From positions 1,532,501 to 1,596,500 of the forward strand of contig NZ_CP136684.1 in assembly GCF_032921865.1 (NCBI RefSeq): a stretch of 64,000 bases of DNA. Reading direction: 5' to 3'. The notes under the pieces were generated by a model that saw only the letters and a program-made list of their open reading frames with translations, was not told the DNA's origin and made no database searches. Both the position numbers and the translations under genes were made by a program. How positions within the stretch are numbered: the stretch's first letter is position 1; each line of letters begins with the position of its first letter. Positions 8,440 to 16,727 of the stretch are shown piece by piece. The DNA comes from Thalassospira lucentensis. GTDB lineage: Bacteria > Pseudomonadota > Alphaproteobacteria > Rhodospirillales > Thalassospiraceae.

Positions 8440-8774
8440 ATGTGCGTTTAATGATCTTGTGATTGCCGGGAAGGGCGATGATTGAAGGAGGAGGTGTAAA
8501 GAAAGGAATGCGGTTGACGGTCAGGCAGATCATAGTTTCTGCGGACCGGTCGTAACCTTGTAGTTGTGAAGCAGGCAGGACTGTTTCATGTTTCAGGTGT
8601 GAAACACCACAGATTGATAACTCCGATTGAACCAATAGTCAAACCGTGTTTCACGCCATTAAGGCAATATCACCTGTACCTGTTGCAGAACTGCCATCCC
8701 TACGCCGTCTGCCCGGCTCGAAGCGGCGAAAGATATCCTTCAACCAACCGGCGAACCGATTATGTGCATTCTGC
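8440..8774. other. Intergenic region upstream of rho
   Basis: 335 bases between the rho start codon and the stop of the XRE gene. The near part is purine-rich (GGAGGAGGTG at about 8487). At 8589-8606 there is a dyad TGTTTCA-4-TGAAACA whose arms equal those of parS but whose spacer is two bases too long; a half-site TGTTTCACG occurs at about 8648. Short open frames are present, but none has protein-like content. Confidence 0.5.
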
Positions 8775-9134
8775 TTAACCGACCCGTTCGCTGATGATAG
8801 CCAGCATTCGGGCAAGCTGATCATCGCTTAAACCGGCAATCCGTTCCGACAAAAGATTGGCCAGTTCGGTTGCCTCCGGTTCAAGCCCCGCTGTATCGAC
8901 TGTTACCTTCGGATGGGAAAGCTGTGCCAGACGTTTGATTTCGTCAACTTCATCCCAGACGAGATTGAAATAACCGCAGATTTGCTGCACCAGACCAGGG
9001 CTTGGCCGACCGCGATGCCCGTGTTCAAGGGCAGAAAGATAAGCCGGCGAAAGCTGCAAGGCGTTTGCCATATCTGTCAGGGTGACATTGTGCCGCGCCC
9101 GTAATTCGCGAATACGATTGCCAAAGGGTGTCAC
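8775..9134 (-). CDS. XRE-family helix-turn-helix regulator
   Basis: 119 residues. Residues 1-60 form a clear Cro/CI-type helix-turn-helix (FGNRIRELRARHNVTLTDMA, then LSPAYLSALEHGHRGRPS). The C-terminal half is a helical segment rich in Leu and Glu that may mediate dimerisation. Its ATG overlaps the stop of the Smr gene by four bases, implying translational coupling, so it is the last gene of the unit running from maf. There is no adjacent toxin gene. Its target is unknown, possibly its own operon. Confidence 0.85.
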   Translation of the reverse strand: MTPFGNRIRELRARHNVTLTDMANALQLSPAYLSALEHGHRGRPSPGLVQQICGYFNLVWDEVDEIKRLAQLSHPKVTVDTAGLEPEATELANLLSERIAGLSDDQLARMLAIISERVG

Positions 9135-9778
9135 GGGCGTCTCCGTTTCAGCAGAACATAAAAAGCGCCCGATCCGCCGTGCTGGATACGGGCTTCGCTG
9201 ATGGCAAGAATGCGGGTACGCAGGCGTGGCGCGCTAAGCCATTGCGGGGTGCGTTGTCGTAAAAGACCGGTGCGGCCATATTCATCGGCACGCGATCCCT
9301 TACCGGTGATCACCAGAACGCAACGTTTCCCGGCCCGCCAGCTATCTTCAATAAACGCGTTCAGCGCATGATGGGCTACATCCTGGGTCATACCGTGCAG
9401 ATCAATACGACCATCAATTGACATCTGGCCTTTCTGGAATTTTTTGGCCGTCGATTTATCGATATTGTCGGTAACACCCGGTTCAAGTTCGACCAAGGCG
9501 CGGTTTTTGATCTGCGGTCCGCGATCAGCATTACGCGCGGACGGCAGGTTTCGCACGGCCCGGACTTCTTCAGCCTTGTTGATTTCACCCTGCAGATCGT
9601 CAGGAAGCGGCATCGCCGTATCGCTTTTGGGATGATCGTTGTCCAGCTCGAACACGGTGTCACTGCCCTTTCGCTGTTTGGAACGCAGGGGTTTGACATC
9701 ACGCGTGAAGATTTCCCAAAGGGCTTTTTCTTCGTCGCTAACGGAGCGCCGTCTTTTATGGGTTTTCTTTTGTGTCAT
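9131..9778 (-). CDS. Smr domain protein (MutS2-C-terminal-like nuclease domain)
   Basis: About 215 residues from the ATG at 9778; the frame is open further upstream, but the MTQKKTHKRR start is more typical. A basic, charged N-terminal linker precedes a C-terminal Smr domain with the motifs IDLHGMTQDVAHHAL and VLVITGKGSRADE and the end HGGSGAFYVLLKRR. Smr domains nick or bind DNA/RNA; stand-alone versions are common next to mltA or coaE-dnaQ genes in alphaproteobacteria. The start overlaps the end of the LUD gene by 23 bases and its stop overlaps the XRE start. Confidence 0.88.
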   Translation of the reverse strand: MTQKKTHKRRRSVSDEEKALWEIFTRDVKPLRSKQRKGSDTVFELDNDHPKSDTAMPLPDDLQGEINKAEEVRAVRNLPSARNADRGPQIKNRALVELEPGVTDNIDKSTAKKFQKGQMSIDGRIDLHGMTQDVAHHALNAFIEDSWRAGKRCVLVITGKGSRADEYGRTGLLRQRTPQWLSAPRLRTRILAISEARIQHGGSGAFYVLLKRRRP

Positions 9779-10166
9779 CCACCAGAACGATATGCAAACG
9801 GCGCGGTCCGTGCGCACCCAGCTGTATCGTCTGTTCGATATCGCCTGTTCGCGACGGGCCTGTCACCCAAAGGAATGTTCGCGGCATATTGCCGTTTCCT
9901 TCCCGTTCGCGCAACCGCGGCCATACTTCTTCATAAGTTCCAACGATATCGCTGGCTTTCAAAACCGCAATATGGGTATCGGGAAGCGTATAAGGCATAT
10001 CCGCCCCCCTTCGCAGCATCAGGCTGCCGGTTTCAGAAACCCCGCCAGAGCTTGGTGTGGCGGAAACCGTTTTGCCCGCCATATTCATAAGGGTTCTGCT
10101 TAGCACACAGGGTCCAGAACTTGATGATTGCAGGATGTCCGCGTCTTCACAAACTGTGTCAGTCAT
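9756..10166 (-). CDS. Short LUD-domain protein (LutC/YkgG C-terminal half)
   Basis: 136 residues from the ATG at 10166, which overlaps the preceding stop codon (ATGACTGA). The segment GGVSETGSLML, then LPDTHIAVLKASDIVGTYEE and VTGPSRTGDIEQTIQLGAHGPRRLHIVLV, is the C-terminal half of the LUD domain found in lactate-utilisation protein LutC. LutC proteins are usually near 200-230 residues, so roughly 80 N-terminal residues are missing. lutA and lutB are not nearby. It may be a reduced but functional protein, given its tight coupling to both neighbours, or a decaying remnant. Confidence 0.7.
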   Translation of the reverse strand: MTDTVCEDADILQSSSSGPCVLSRTLMNMAGKTVSATPSSGGVSETGSLMLRRGADMPYTLPDTHIAVLKASDIVGTYEEVWPRLREREGNGNMPRTFLWVTGPSRTGDIEQTIQLGAHGPRRLHIVLVDDTKENP

Positions 10167-11151
10167 CCCGCCCGAAAAGATCAAGACAGGCGACACCGTT
10201 ATTATCGAGATTCAACATTGCCCTCAAAAAGGCGCTGTCGATATCCGAAGATAGGCCATGTTTTTCGCGTAATTCGATGAATTGACCACTTTTCTTATTC
10301 TTATCAAGGGAATTTTGTAGGGTTTCTACTTCATCAATCGGAGCAGCGTTGCTGATCGCCATATAGAGGAAACAGCTGCGATACGGCAAAATGCCGTCAA
10401 TGTCGCGTTGCTGTGCGCTAGGATCAACAATGTCGCGATAGTGTCGCAATACAGAACCACCAATCGCAATCAGATCAACTCGGTCGGCCTGCAGCATCGG
10501 CAGTAGAAGGTCTTCACGCGGCACCAGAACAAGCTGCTGTGCGCCACGTCTGCGCAAATAGGGTTCACGGGCCGATCCCAGCAAAACCCCGATACGAGCC
10601 GAAGCAAGGATTTCCTCGAGCGGCATGTTTTGCCATTTCGCATCCGCGTAACCATACAGGTTCCAGATCGTGCGGCTTATCGGGCCAACCCATTTAAAGC
10701 TGTCCTCACGGTCAGCCGTGCGAGTTGTCGGATAGATAACATGCCGGGCTCCCTGCATTGCCTGTTCCATGACGCGTTTCCAAGGCGCTTGCTCGGCAAT
10801 GACATAAGGCAGACAGGCATCCTGAAAGACTGAGACGACAAGATCATCGAAATAACCAGGTTCGGGGCGAATGGGATCACCACCACCTTCTGACCGGTGG
10901 ATGGTATAAGCAAGTTTTCCATTGATAAAACTGTCTGTTGTCTGCTGCTGAACCGGAATTTCGGGTTCGGGCAGGTATTGCGCTCGAACATCCTGTACCG
11001 CAAATGCCAACACCAGCAGAGCAATCACCGAACAGCCGATAATGTCCGACCCTTTAAAAACCGACCGGCCCAAGAATAGACGTTGAAAAAGTGGAGAGAG
11101 GATTTGGCGAAGAGAGCTAAATTTCAAAAAAGCGGCATATCGGAAAAACAT
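10159..11151 (-). CDS. Periplasmic substrate-binding protein (type 2, amino-acid-like)
   Basis: 330 residues from the ATG at 11151, ten bases after the dnaQ stop; the frame is open further up but that part overlaps dnaQ and has no protein-like pattern. A hydrophobic stretch (GCSVIALLVLAFAVQDVRAQ) at about residues 40-58 is a signal peptide or anchor with an unusually long N-region. The mature part resembles extracellular solute-binding proteins (PYVIAEQAPWKRVMEQAMQG, YPTTRTADREDSFKWVGPI). No transporter genes are adjacent, so a sensory or orphan role is possible. Overlap with the LUD gene shows cotranscription. Confidence 0.75.
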   Translation of the reverse strand: MFFRYAAFLKFSSLRQILSPLFQRLFLGRSVFKGSDIIGCSVIALLVLAFAVQDVRAQYLPEPEIPVQQQTTDSFINGKLAYTIHRSEGGGDPIRPEPGYFDDLVVSVFQDACLPYVIAEQAPWKRVMEQAMQGARHVIYPTTRTADREDSFKWVGPISRTIWNLYGYADAKWQNMPLEEILASARIGVLLGSAREPYLRRRGAQQLVLVPREDLLLPMLQADRVDLIAIGGSVLRHYRDIVDPSAQQRDIDGILPYRSCFLYMAISNAAPIDEVETLQNSLDKNKKSGQFIELREKHGLSSDIDSAFLRAMLNLDNNGVACLDLFGRDD

Positions 11152-11161
11152 GCCGGTCACA

Positions 11162-11866
11162 TCAAACTTCTTCGCGCTTGAGCCAGATGGCAGCAGAGAA
11201 CTTTTTCTCAATATAGGTCTGGTGCGCCGCAAGCTCATCTTCACTGAGAATATGTGGTCTTGGTTCCAGGTAGTTTTCTTTTGGCCCCACAATACGCGGC
11301 GTATCAATGACAACCTTTTTAGTAACCTTGGAATCAAGCGAAAGGCCGTGCTGCCGACCACCCAGCAGTTCAAGATAAACCAATGCAAGAAGGTCGGAAT
11401 CGAGTAGCGCCCCGTGCAAAGTACGGTTCGAGTTATCAATTTTGAAGCGGCGGCATAGCGCATCAAGACTGACCGGGGATCCGGGGAATTTTTTGCGCGC
11501 CATCTGCACGGTATCAATCGCGCGGTCCATCGCTATTTTCGGCTTGCTCAGCCATTCAAGTTCCGCATTCAAGAATTTCATATCGAACGCGGCATTATGG
11601 ATCACGAGTTGTGAGTCATCGCCGATAAATTCGAGAAAATCGTCTACCACCTCCGCGAAGACCGGCTGGTCTTTGAGGAAATCGTCGCCAAGGCCGTGGA
11701 CATCGAATGCCTCTTTGGGCATTGGACGCTGCGGATTGATATATTGATGATATTGCCGCCCGGTCGGCATGTGATTGAAAAGCTCGATACACCCGATTTC
11801 CACAAGGCGATGGTCAGCATAGGGATCAAGGCCTGTGGTTTCCGTATCAAGGACAATTTCACGCAT
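11162..11866 (-). CDS. dnaQ: DNA polymerase III epsilon subunit (3'-5' exonuclease)
   Basis: About 234 residues from the ATG at 11866, directly after the coaE stop; an upstream ATG at 11893 would overlap coaE. Exo I is [12 protein letters not shown], Exo II lies in [17 protein letters not shown], and Exo III in [20 protein letters not shown], so all catalytic acidic residues and the histidine are present. The C-terminal part, which contacts the alpha subunit, follows. It is the proofreading exonuclease of the replicase. The gene belongs to the maf-aroE-coaE-dnaQ run conserved beside alphaproteobacterial origins. Confidence 0.96.
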   Translation of the reverse strand: MREIVLDTETTGLDPYADHRLVEIGCIELFNHMPTGRQYHQYINPQRPMPKEAFDVHGLGDDFLKDQPVFAEVVDDFLEFIGDDSQLVIHNAAFDMKFLNAELEWLSKPKIAMDRAIDTVQMARKKFPGSPVSLDALCRRFKIDNSNRTLHGALLDSDLLALVYLELLGGRQHGLSLDSKVTKKVVIDTPRIVGPKENYLEPRPHILSEDELAAHQTYIEKKFSAAIWLKREEV

Positions 11867-11867
11867 A

Positions 11868-12461
11868 TCAGGTCCGATTTTCCAGTTGGTCAACGATGGT
11901 TCGTATCGTAGCGAAAGTTACAGCCCGACCCAAGCCTGTCGGAATAATAAAATCAGCTTTGCGACGTTTTTCGCGATCCGGCATCTGTTTGGCAAGAATG
12001 GCGGAAAATTTGGCGTCCGTCATCCCTGATCGCGCCATAACACGTTGGCGTTGAATGAATTTCGGTGCCGATACTACCGCAACGTCGTCACAGCGTTTTT
12101 CACCTGCTGTTTCAAACAAAAGTGGAATATCCAGCACAACCAGTGATCTTTGCGCCAGACGGTTAAGTTTGAGAAATCTGTTTTCTTCAGCCCGAACCAG
12201 CGGGTGCAGGACGGCTTCAAGACGTTTCAGCGCATCGGAATCGGCAAAAACGATTGCCCCCAGTATCTGGCGATCAATCCGGCCGTCTTTCAGAACATCG
12301 GGGAATACGGAGATGATAGGATCAAACGCCGCCCCGCCCGGTACCATCAAACGATGAACGCTCTCGTCGGCATCATGGACCGGCACGCCAAGATAACGAA
12401 ACATCCCCGCCGCGGTCGATTTACCCATGCCGATGGACCCGGTCAGTCCCAAAATAACCAT
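11868..12461 (-). CDS. coaE: Dephospho-CoA kinase
   Basis: 197 residues, full length. The P-loop [12 protein letters not shown] is at residues 5-16 and the [11 protein letters not shown] substrate motif follows. It catalyses the last step of coenzyme A synthesis, phosphorylating the 3'-hydroxyl of dephospho-CoA. It abuts dnaQ (one base apart) and follows aroE by about 30 bases, in the expected conserved order. Another CoA gene, coaBC, is at 57 kb. Confidence 0.96.
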   Translation of the reverse strand: MVILGLTGSIGMGKSTAAGMFRYLGVPVHDADESVHRLMVPGGAAFDPIISVFPDVLKDGRIDRQILGAIVFADSDALKRLEAVLHPLVRAEENRFLKLNRLAQRSLVVLDIPLLFETAGEKRCDDVAVVSAPKFIQRQRVMARSGMTDAKFSAILAKQMPDREKRRKADFIIPTGLGRAVTFATIRTIVDQLENRT

Positions 12462-12492
12462 AATAAATAGTGCCTTGTGATCTTAATTCGGA

Positions 12493-13359
12493 TTAATCCG
12501 GCGAAAGAACAAATTCGCGAAGCTCTGGCGTGACTTCCGGATCAATCCCGAACCAGCGATGGAATCCCGGACGTGCCTGATGCAACAGCATGCCCAGCCC
12601 ATCAACCACCGGATTGCCACGTTTTTTGGCCTGTGCCAGCAGATCAGTGATCAGCGGCACGTAAACGATATCGGTCACAAGGGCGGTTTTTGGCAAACCT
12701 TCAAGATCGATTTCAAGTTTCGGCTGCCCGACCATACCAAGGCTTGTGGTATTAACCACAAGCGACGCATCGGCCAAATCCGCCGGATCAAGCGGCCAGT
12801 TCACCACTTTGATGCGCGGATCGTTAATCTCGGCCGCCAGATCATCGGCACGTTTGCGTGTCCGGTTGGCGATGCGGATTTCAAGGATTCCTTCGTCAAG
12901 CAAGGCAACCAAAACCGCCCGTGACGCCCCGCCCGCCCCCAACACCACCGCAGGACCTGGTGCAAAATCGATATCCGGAGCTTCCTGGCGAAGGTTTTCG
13001 ATAAAGCCGAACCCATCGGTGTTATCGCCCAATACGCGGCCGTCCTTGGCAAAGGTCACGGTATTGACTGCCCCAATGCGACGGGCACGGTCGGACAGTT
13101 CATCACATTCGGGCATCGCCATTTCCTTTTGCGGAATGGTGACATTGACCCCGGAAAAACCCAGATTACGCAAGGATTTCAGGGCATCCTGAAAATTCTT
13201 CGGTTCGACTGGAAGCGGCATATAGGAACCGTCGATCCCGTATTTTGCCAGCCAGTAGCCATGCAATCGCGGCGATTTGGAATGTGACACCGGCCAGCCC
13301 ATCACACCGGCAAGGCGCGAGGTACCCGACAGCGTTCGATAAGGAATCCGCGAAGTCAT
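12493..13359 (-). CDS. aroE: Shikimate dehydrogenase
   Basis: 288 residues. The N-terminal substrate domain has the SKSPRLHGYWL motif, and the catalytic lysine and aspartate occur in FSGVNVTIPQKEMAM and GAVNTVTF...GDNTDGFGF. The NADP domain carries VVLGAGGASRAVL and the NRTRKRADDLA specificity segment. It reduces 3-dehydroshikimate to shikimate in aromatic amino-acid synthesis. It lies between maf and coaE with short gaps, consistent with one transcript. Confidence 0.96.
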   Translation of the reverse strand: MTSRIPYRTLSGTSRLAGVMGWPVSHSKSPRLHGYWLAKYGIDGSYMPLPVEPKNFQDALKSLRNLGFSGVNVTIPQKEMAMPECDELSDRARRIGAVNTVTFAKDGRVLGDNTDGFGFIENLRQEAPDIDFAPGPAVVLGAGGASRAVLVALLDEGILEIRIANRTRKRADDLAAEINDPRIKVVNWPLDPADLADASLVVNTTSLGMVGQPKLEIDLEGLPKTALVTDIVYVPLITDLLAQAKKRGNPVVDGLGMLLHQARPGFHRWFGIDPEVTPELREFVLSPD

Positions 13360-13389
13360 GATGAAAATTTCCTGCCTTAATGTCGTTTA

Positions 13390-13986
13390 TTATGCTTTGA
13401 GAATACCGTGATCGCGCAAGAAGCCAATCAGCGGCAAAAGCGGCAAACCAAGCACAGTGAAATAATCACCGCGGACTTCGGTAAAAAGCTGTGCGCCGAT
13501 ACCTTCAAGCTGATAACCGCCAACACAGTTATAAATCTCTTCCCCGGCAGCATCGAGATAGTCTTCGAGCCATTCATCAGTGAAGTTGCGGACAGTCAGA
13601 TGGGCGGTATCGATGGTACCCCAGATGCGCGAACCTTCCTTGTAAATCACCGCTGCTGAAACCAGCTGATGGGTTTTACCACGAAGGGCGTGCAGCTGGG
13701 CGCGGGTATTATCGCGGTCGCGCGGCTTGTCAAACCAGATCCCGTTGCATTCCAGCATCTGATCGGCGGCAATAACGATGCCATCGGGTTGCTGCCGATA
13801 CATGCGCAACGCCTTCATTTCGGCAAGCGTTTCGGCAGCTTCGGCAGCACTGGCACCTTCGGCCTTCATCGATTGCTTGTAACCGTCTTCGTCGATCATC
13901 GAGGCAATTGCCTCACAATCCACACCGGCATTTGTCAACATGGAATGTCGGGCTTTGCTGCTAGACGCCAGAATCAGTCTGGTCAT
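13390..13986 (-). CDS. Maf family nucleotide pyrophosphatase
   Basis: 198 residues. It starts LILASSSKARHSML, the Maf signature, and contains the catalytic-acid region DGIVIAADQMLECNG and the later NCVGGYQLEGIGAQLF. Maf proteins hydrolyse non-canonical or methylated nucleoside triphosphates to monophosphates. The lack of one of the usual arginines in the DTP-specific motif makes it closer to the YceF-type m7GTP enzymes, which is an inference. It is the second gene of the leftward unit from the origin. Confidence 0.92.
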   Translation of the reverse strand: MTRLILASSSKARHSMLTNAGVDCEAIASMIDEDGYKQSMKAEGASAAEAAETLAEMKALRMYRQQPDGIVIAADQMLECNGIWFDKPRDRDNTRAQLHALRGKTHQLVSAAVIYKEGSRIWGTIDTAHLTVRNFTDEWLEDYLDAAGEEIYNCVGGYQLEGIGAQLFTEVRGDYFTVLGLPLLPLIGFLRDHGILKA

Positions 13987-14019
13987 GTATTGGTACCCTG
14001 TAATTACGTGATGTCTTAA

Positions 14020-14844
14020 TTAATGACCGCGCCGGTCATACATGGTCGACAGAATGATAGCAGCCGTTTCTTCGATCGAACGCCTTGTGACATTGATAAT
14101 CTTCCAGCTGCGATCAGTAAAATAACGGCGTGCCTGATGGACTTCGTTTCGCACGGCAACCGGGTCGACATAATCCCCGCCCTCACCCCGTTCGATCTGG
14201 CGCAAGCGGTTTTTGCGGATCGATACCAGTTGATCTACATCCTTGATCAGGCCAACCACCAGCGGATTTTTGAGTTTGTCGAGTTCCGGTGGTAACGGGC
14301 AACCCGGAACAAACGGCACATTCGCGGTTTTGATACCGCGATTGGCCAGATAGACCGAGGTCGGGGTTTTTGACGTGCGCGATACACCGACAATCACGAC
14401 ATCGGCTTCTTCAAGATCCCAGGTCGATTGCCCATCATCATGGGACAAGGTGTAATCAATGGCTTCGATCCGGTTGAAGTAATCCTCGTCCATTTTATGG
14501 AGAGCCCCGGTACGGCCGCGCGATTGCTGCCCCAGATAACCCGCCATCATGGTGATGGTGTTATCAAGCACATGGCTGTGCGGAACCTGCAGACGGCGAC
14601 AGCCTTCTTCGAGCTTGCGACGAATATCCATATCGAAAACCGTATAAAGCACAATGCCCGGGTTGCGTTCAATATCGGCCAGAACACGGGCAAGCTGTGC
14701 ATCAGTGCGGATCAGTGACCAGACATGTTCATGTGCGCGTACATCGGGAAATTGCGCGATGCAGGCACGCGCAACCCCGTCAACGGTTTCACCGGTGGAA
14801 TCCGATACCAGATGAAGGTGAAAGATATTGTCGTCGTCAATCAT
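14020..14844 (-). CDS. PEP synthase / pyruvate,phosphate dikinase regulatory protein (DUF299)
   Basis: 274 residues. The N-terminus FHLHLVSDSTGETVDGVARA and the P-loop-like GVSRTSKTPTSVYLA near residue 153 are diagnostic of this bifunctional serine/threonine kinase and phosphorylase, which uses ADP to inactivate and phosphate to reactivate its target dikinase. Whether the target is PEP synthase or PPDK cannot be told here. It is the first gene on the left arm, with its start 35-60 bases from the origin region, and is often found next to hemE and the origin in this class. Confidence 0.93.
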   Translation of the reverse strand: MIDDDNIFHLHLVSDSTGETVDGVARACIAQFPDVRAHEHVWSLIRTDAQLARVLADIERNPGIVLYTVFDMDIRRKLEEGCRRLQVPHSHVLDNTITMMAGYLGQQSRGRTGALHKMDEDYFNRIEAIDYTLSHDDGQSTWDLEEADVVIVGVSRTSKTPTSVYLANRGIKTANVPFVPGCPLPPELDKLKNPLVVGLIKDVDQLVSIRKNRLRQIERGEGGDYVDPVAVRNEVHQARRYFTDRSWKIINVTRRSIEETAAIILSTMYDRRGH

Positions 14845-14970
14845 CGCAGTCCTGCAATCTGCCAGCGTTTCACATCACTTAACCGAAATCCGGTGTTCGA
14901 TATTTCGATCATCTGTCATCTGACAGGGCACTGCAATCCCAACCACAAATTAAACCGATGGAGTCGGGCC

Positions 14971-14989
14971 TGTGGATAATTGTGGATAA
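14971..14989 (-). promoter_or_regulatory. Two tandem DnaA boxes
   Basis: TGTGGATAA occurs at 14971-14979 and again at 14981-14989, one base apart and in the same orientation, that is, one helical turn between centres. This is the typical arrangement for cooperative DnaA binding at an origin. Confidence 0.9.
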
Positions 14990-15249
14990 CGGGGGCGACT
15001 CCGGCCAAATTTTTTCCACAGATTTTATCCTGCACGTCATACAAAATTTCTCAAAGCAACCATCCCACGGGGGATAGTCGGAAAATTTTTTCCCTAATAG
15101 CAGGGATAACAAGGCAAAAACCAGATTAATCCCCGTTATCCCCATTATTCAAAAACGGCTTTTCCCAAGCTTACCTTTGGGAGTTGTTCGGAGTCGTCCC
15201 CAGTTTTCCCCAAGATAGTTTGAGATGAATCATTTTTCCCGAGTCGCAA

Positions 15250-15291
15250 TGTGGATAAACTGTGCACCAAATTTGATCCCCGTTATCCACA
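15250..15291. promoter_or_regulatory. Convergent pair of DnaA boxes
   Basis: TGTGGATAA at 15250-15258 and TTATCCACA at 15283-15291 face each other across 24 bases. They lie next to the AT-rich inverted repeat at 15300-15341, which is a candidate unwinding region. Confidence 0.88.
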
Positions 15292-15417
15292 GGTAACCAC
15301 TAACAAACAACATCCTTTTTTATTAAAGAAGGTTTTGTTAGAGACACGGTGGAAAAACGGCCTGGACAGGCTTCAGGACACAATTCATGGGTCAGGAATA
15401 GGAAACCGGACATAAAC

Positions 15418-15437
15418 GTCAGGCTATCGTGCCTGAC
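15418..15437. promoter_or_regulatory. Inverted repeat upstream of hemE
   Basis: A perfect seven-base inverted repeat GTCAGGC-6-GCCTGAC followed by an A run, about 75 bases before the hemE start. It may be an operator for the hem genes or mark the right border of the origin. No trans-acting factor can be assigned. Confidence 0.4.
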
Positions 15438-15510
15438 AAAAAGGATCGGGACTAGCATACCCGGAAACGCCCCTTGAAAGGCAGTTCCGGGCAGTCAAAC
15501 AGGAAACGTC

Positions 15511-16548
15511 ATGCCCAAACCAACCAAGACCTTTTTGCGTGCCCTTGCCGGTGAAACATTGCCGGTACCGCCGATCTGGCTGATGCGCCAGGCGGGTCGC
15601 TATCTTCCGGAATATCGCGCAACACGGTCCGAGGCAGGTTCATTCCTCGATCTTTGCTATAATCCTGATCTTGCCTGCGAAGTTACCTTGCAGCCGCTCA
15701 GGCGCTATGACTTCGATGCGGCAATTCTGTTTTCCGATATCCTCGTCATACCACAGGCACTTGGACAGCATTTGGCCTTCAAGCAGGGAGAAGGACCGCA
15801 GCTTGACGCCATTCGCGATGCATCTGGCCTTGGTATACTAAATGTTGATCGCATTCACGATACGCTGGGCCCCGTTTACGAGACAGTGGCAAAGCTTTCG
15901 ACATCCATTCCGTCACATATTTCCCTGATCGGCTTTGCCGGGGCGCCATGGACCGTGGCAACCTATATGGTTGAGGGCAAAGGCAGTAAGGATTTTGCCA
16001 ATATCAGGCGATTTGCCTATGGCGATCCGGACGGATTTTCACGTTTGATCGACATTCTTGTAGAAGCCACGACGCAATATCTGCTGAAACAGGTCGAAGC
16101 TGGTGCAGAGTGCATCCAGCTGTTTGAAACTTGGGGCGGAGTACTCTCGGAAAACGGGTTCAGACGCTGGGTGATCGAACCGACTAAAAAAATCGTCACA
16201 AATCTCAAGGCAGTACATCCGGATTTGCCGGTGATTGGCTTCCCAAGGGGTGCTGGTTTGCATCTGATCGACTTCAAACAGCATACCGGTGTGGATGCGG
16301 TTGGTCTTGATAGTGGCGTTCCATTGAAATGGGTGGCGGAAAACCTTCAGCCGCTGGGACCGGTACAGGGAAATCTTGATCCGATGTATCTGATTACCGG
16401 CGGGGACGAGATGATTGAAGAGACCCGCCGTATTCTTGATACGCTGCGCAATGGTCCGTTCATTTTCAATCTGGGCCATGGCATCACGCCGGAAACATCG
16501 CCTGAAAATGTCGGCAAACTGGTCGAATTTATTCGAAATTATCGGTGA
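15511..16548 (+). CDS. hemE: Uroporphyrinogen III decarboxylase
   Basis: 345 residues. The signatures [17 protein letters not shown] near the N-terminus and [16 protein letters not shown] in the middle are diagnostic; the catalytic aspartate is in [14 protein letters not shown]. The enzyme converts uroporphyrinogen III to coproporphyrinogen III in haem synthesis. A GGAAACG ribosome-binding site precedes the ATG. hemE next to the origin is a hallmark of alphaproteobacteria such as Caulobacter. hemH follows after 160 bases. Confidence 0.97.
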   Translation: MPKPTKTFLRALAGETLPVPPIWLMRQAGRYLPEYRATRSEAGSFLDLCYNPDLACEVTLQPLRRYDFDAAILFSDILVIPQALGQHLAFKQGEGPQLDAIRDASGLGILNVDRIHDTLGPVYETVAKLSTSIPSHISLIGFAGAPWTVATYMVEGKGSKDFANIRRFAYGDPDGFSRLIDILVEATTQYLLKQVEAGAECIQLFETWGGVLSENGFRRWVIEPTKKIVTNLKAVHPDLPVIGFPRGAGLHLIDFKQHTGVDAVGLDSGVPLKWVAENLQPLGPVQGNLDPMYLITGGDEMIEETRRILDTLRNGPFIFNLGHGITPETSPENVGKLVEFIRNYR

Positions 16549-16727
16549 TAATTGAAATCGATCAAATCGATTGAAAAATTCAATGCGTAAAATGGCTTAA
16601 ACCCGTTGCGCTTATATCCTGTTTGGCCATTATGACCGCGGGATCAAAGGAAGCGGGACGGGTTTATCCAAAAACGAGGCTTCCGGAATGAACCGGACAG
16701 TTTCAAAACGCCATGAAGGATATGCCG

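Larger units (their letters stand above)
14900..15480. other. oriC: Probable chromosomal replication origin (oriC)
   Basis: A 666-base gene-free gap rich in A+T. It holds perfect DnaA boxes (TTATCCACA or complement) at 14971-14979, 14981-14989, 15250-15258 and 15283-15291. Near-matches are at 15012-15020 (TTTTCCACA) and 15136-15144 (TTATCCCCA). The 13-mer ATCCCCGTTATCC occurs at 15129-15141 and 15276-15288. An inverted repeat CTAACAAA/TTTGTTAG (15300-15341) encloses an AT-rich stretch. Five GANTC sites occur. hemE on one side and the dikinase regulator with maf-aroE-coaE-dnaQ on the other match known alphaproteobacterial origins. Genes on both sides read away from it. Confidence 0.9.

Noticed and set aside
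7660..8451. 263-codon open frame on the plus strand
   Set aside because: Antisense to rho; the frame is a by-product of rho codon usage.
8566..8778. Short frames in the gap upstream of rho
   Set aside because: Low-quality composition and no ribosome-binding site; the gap is better read as regulatory.
8775..9134. XRE gene as the antitoxin of a toxin-antitoxin or defence system
   Set aside because: No toxin or nuclease gene adjoins it other than Smr, which is a housekeeping domain; the unit is a conserved origin-proximal operon.
11152..11517. N-terminal extension of the periplasmic binding protein frame
   Set aside because: It overlaps dnaQ and encodes no signal peptide or conserved residues; the ATG at 11151 follows the dnaQ stop closely.
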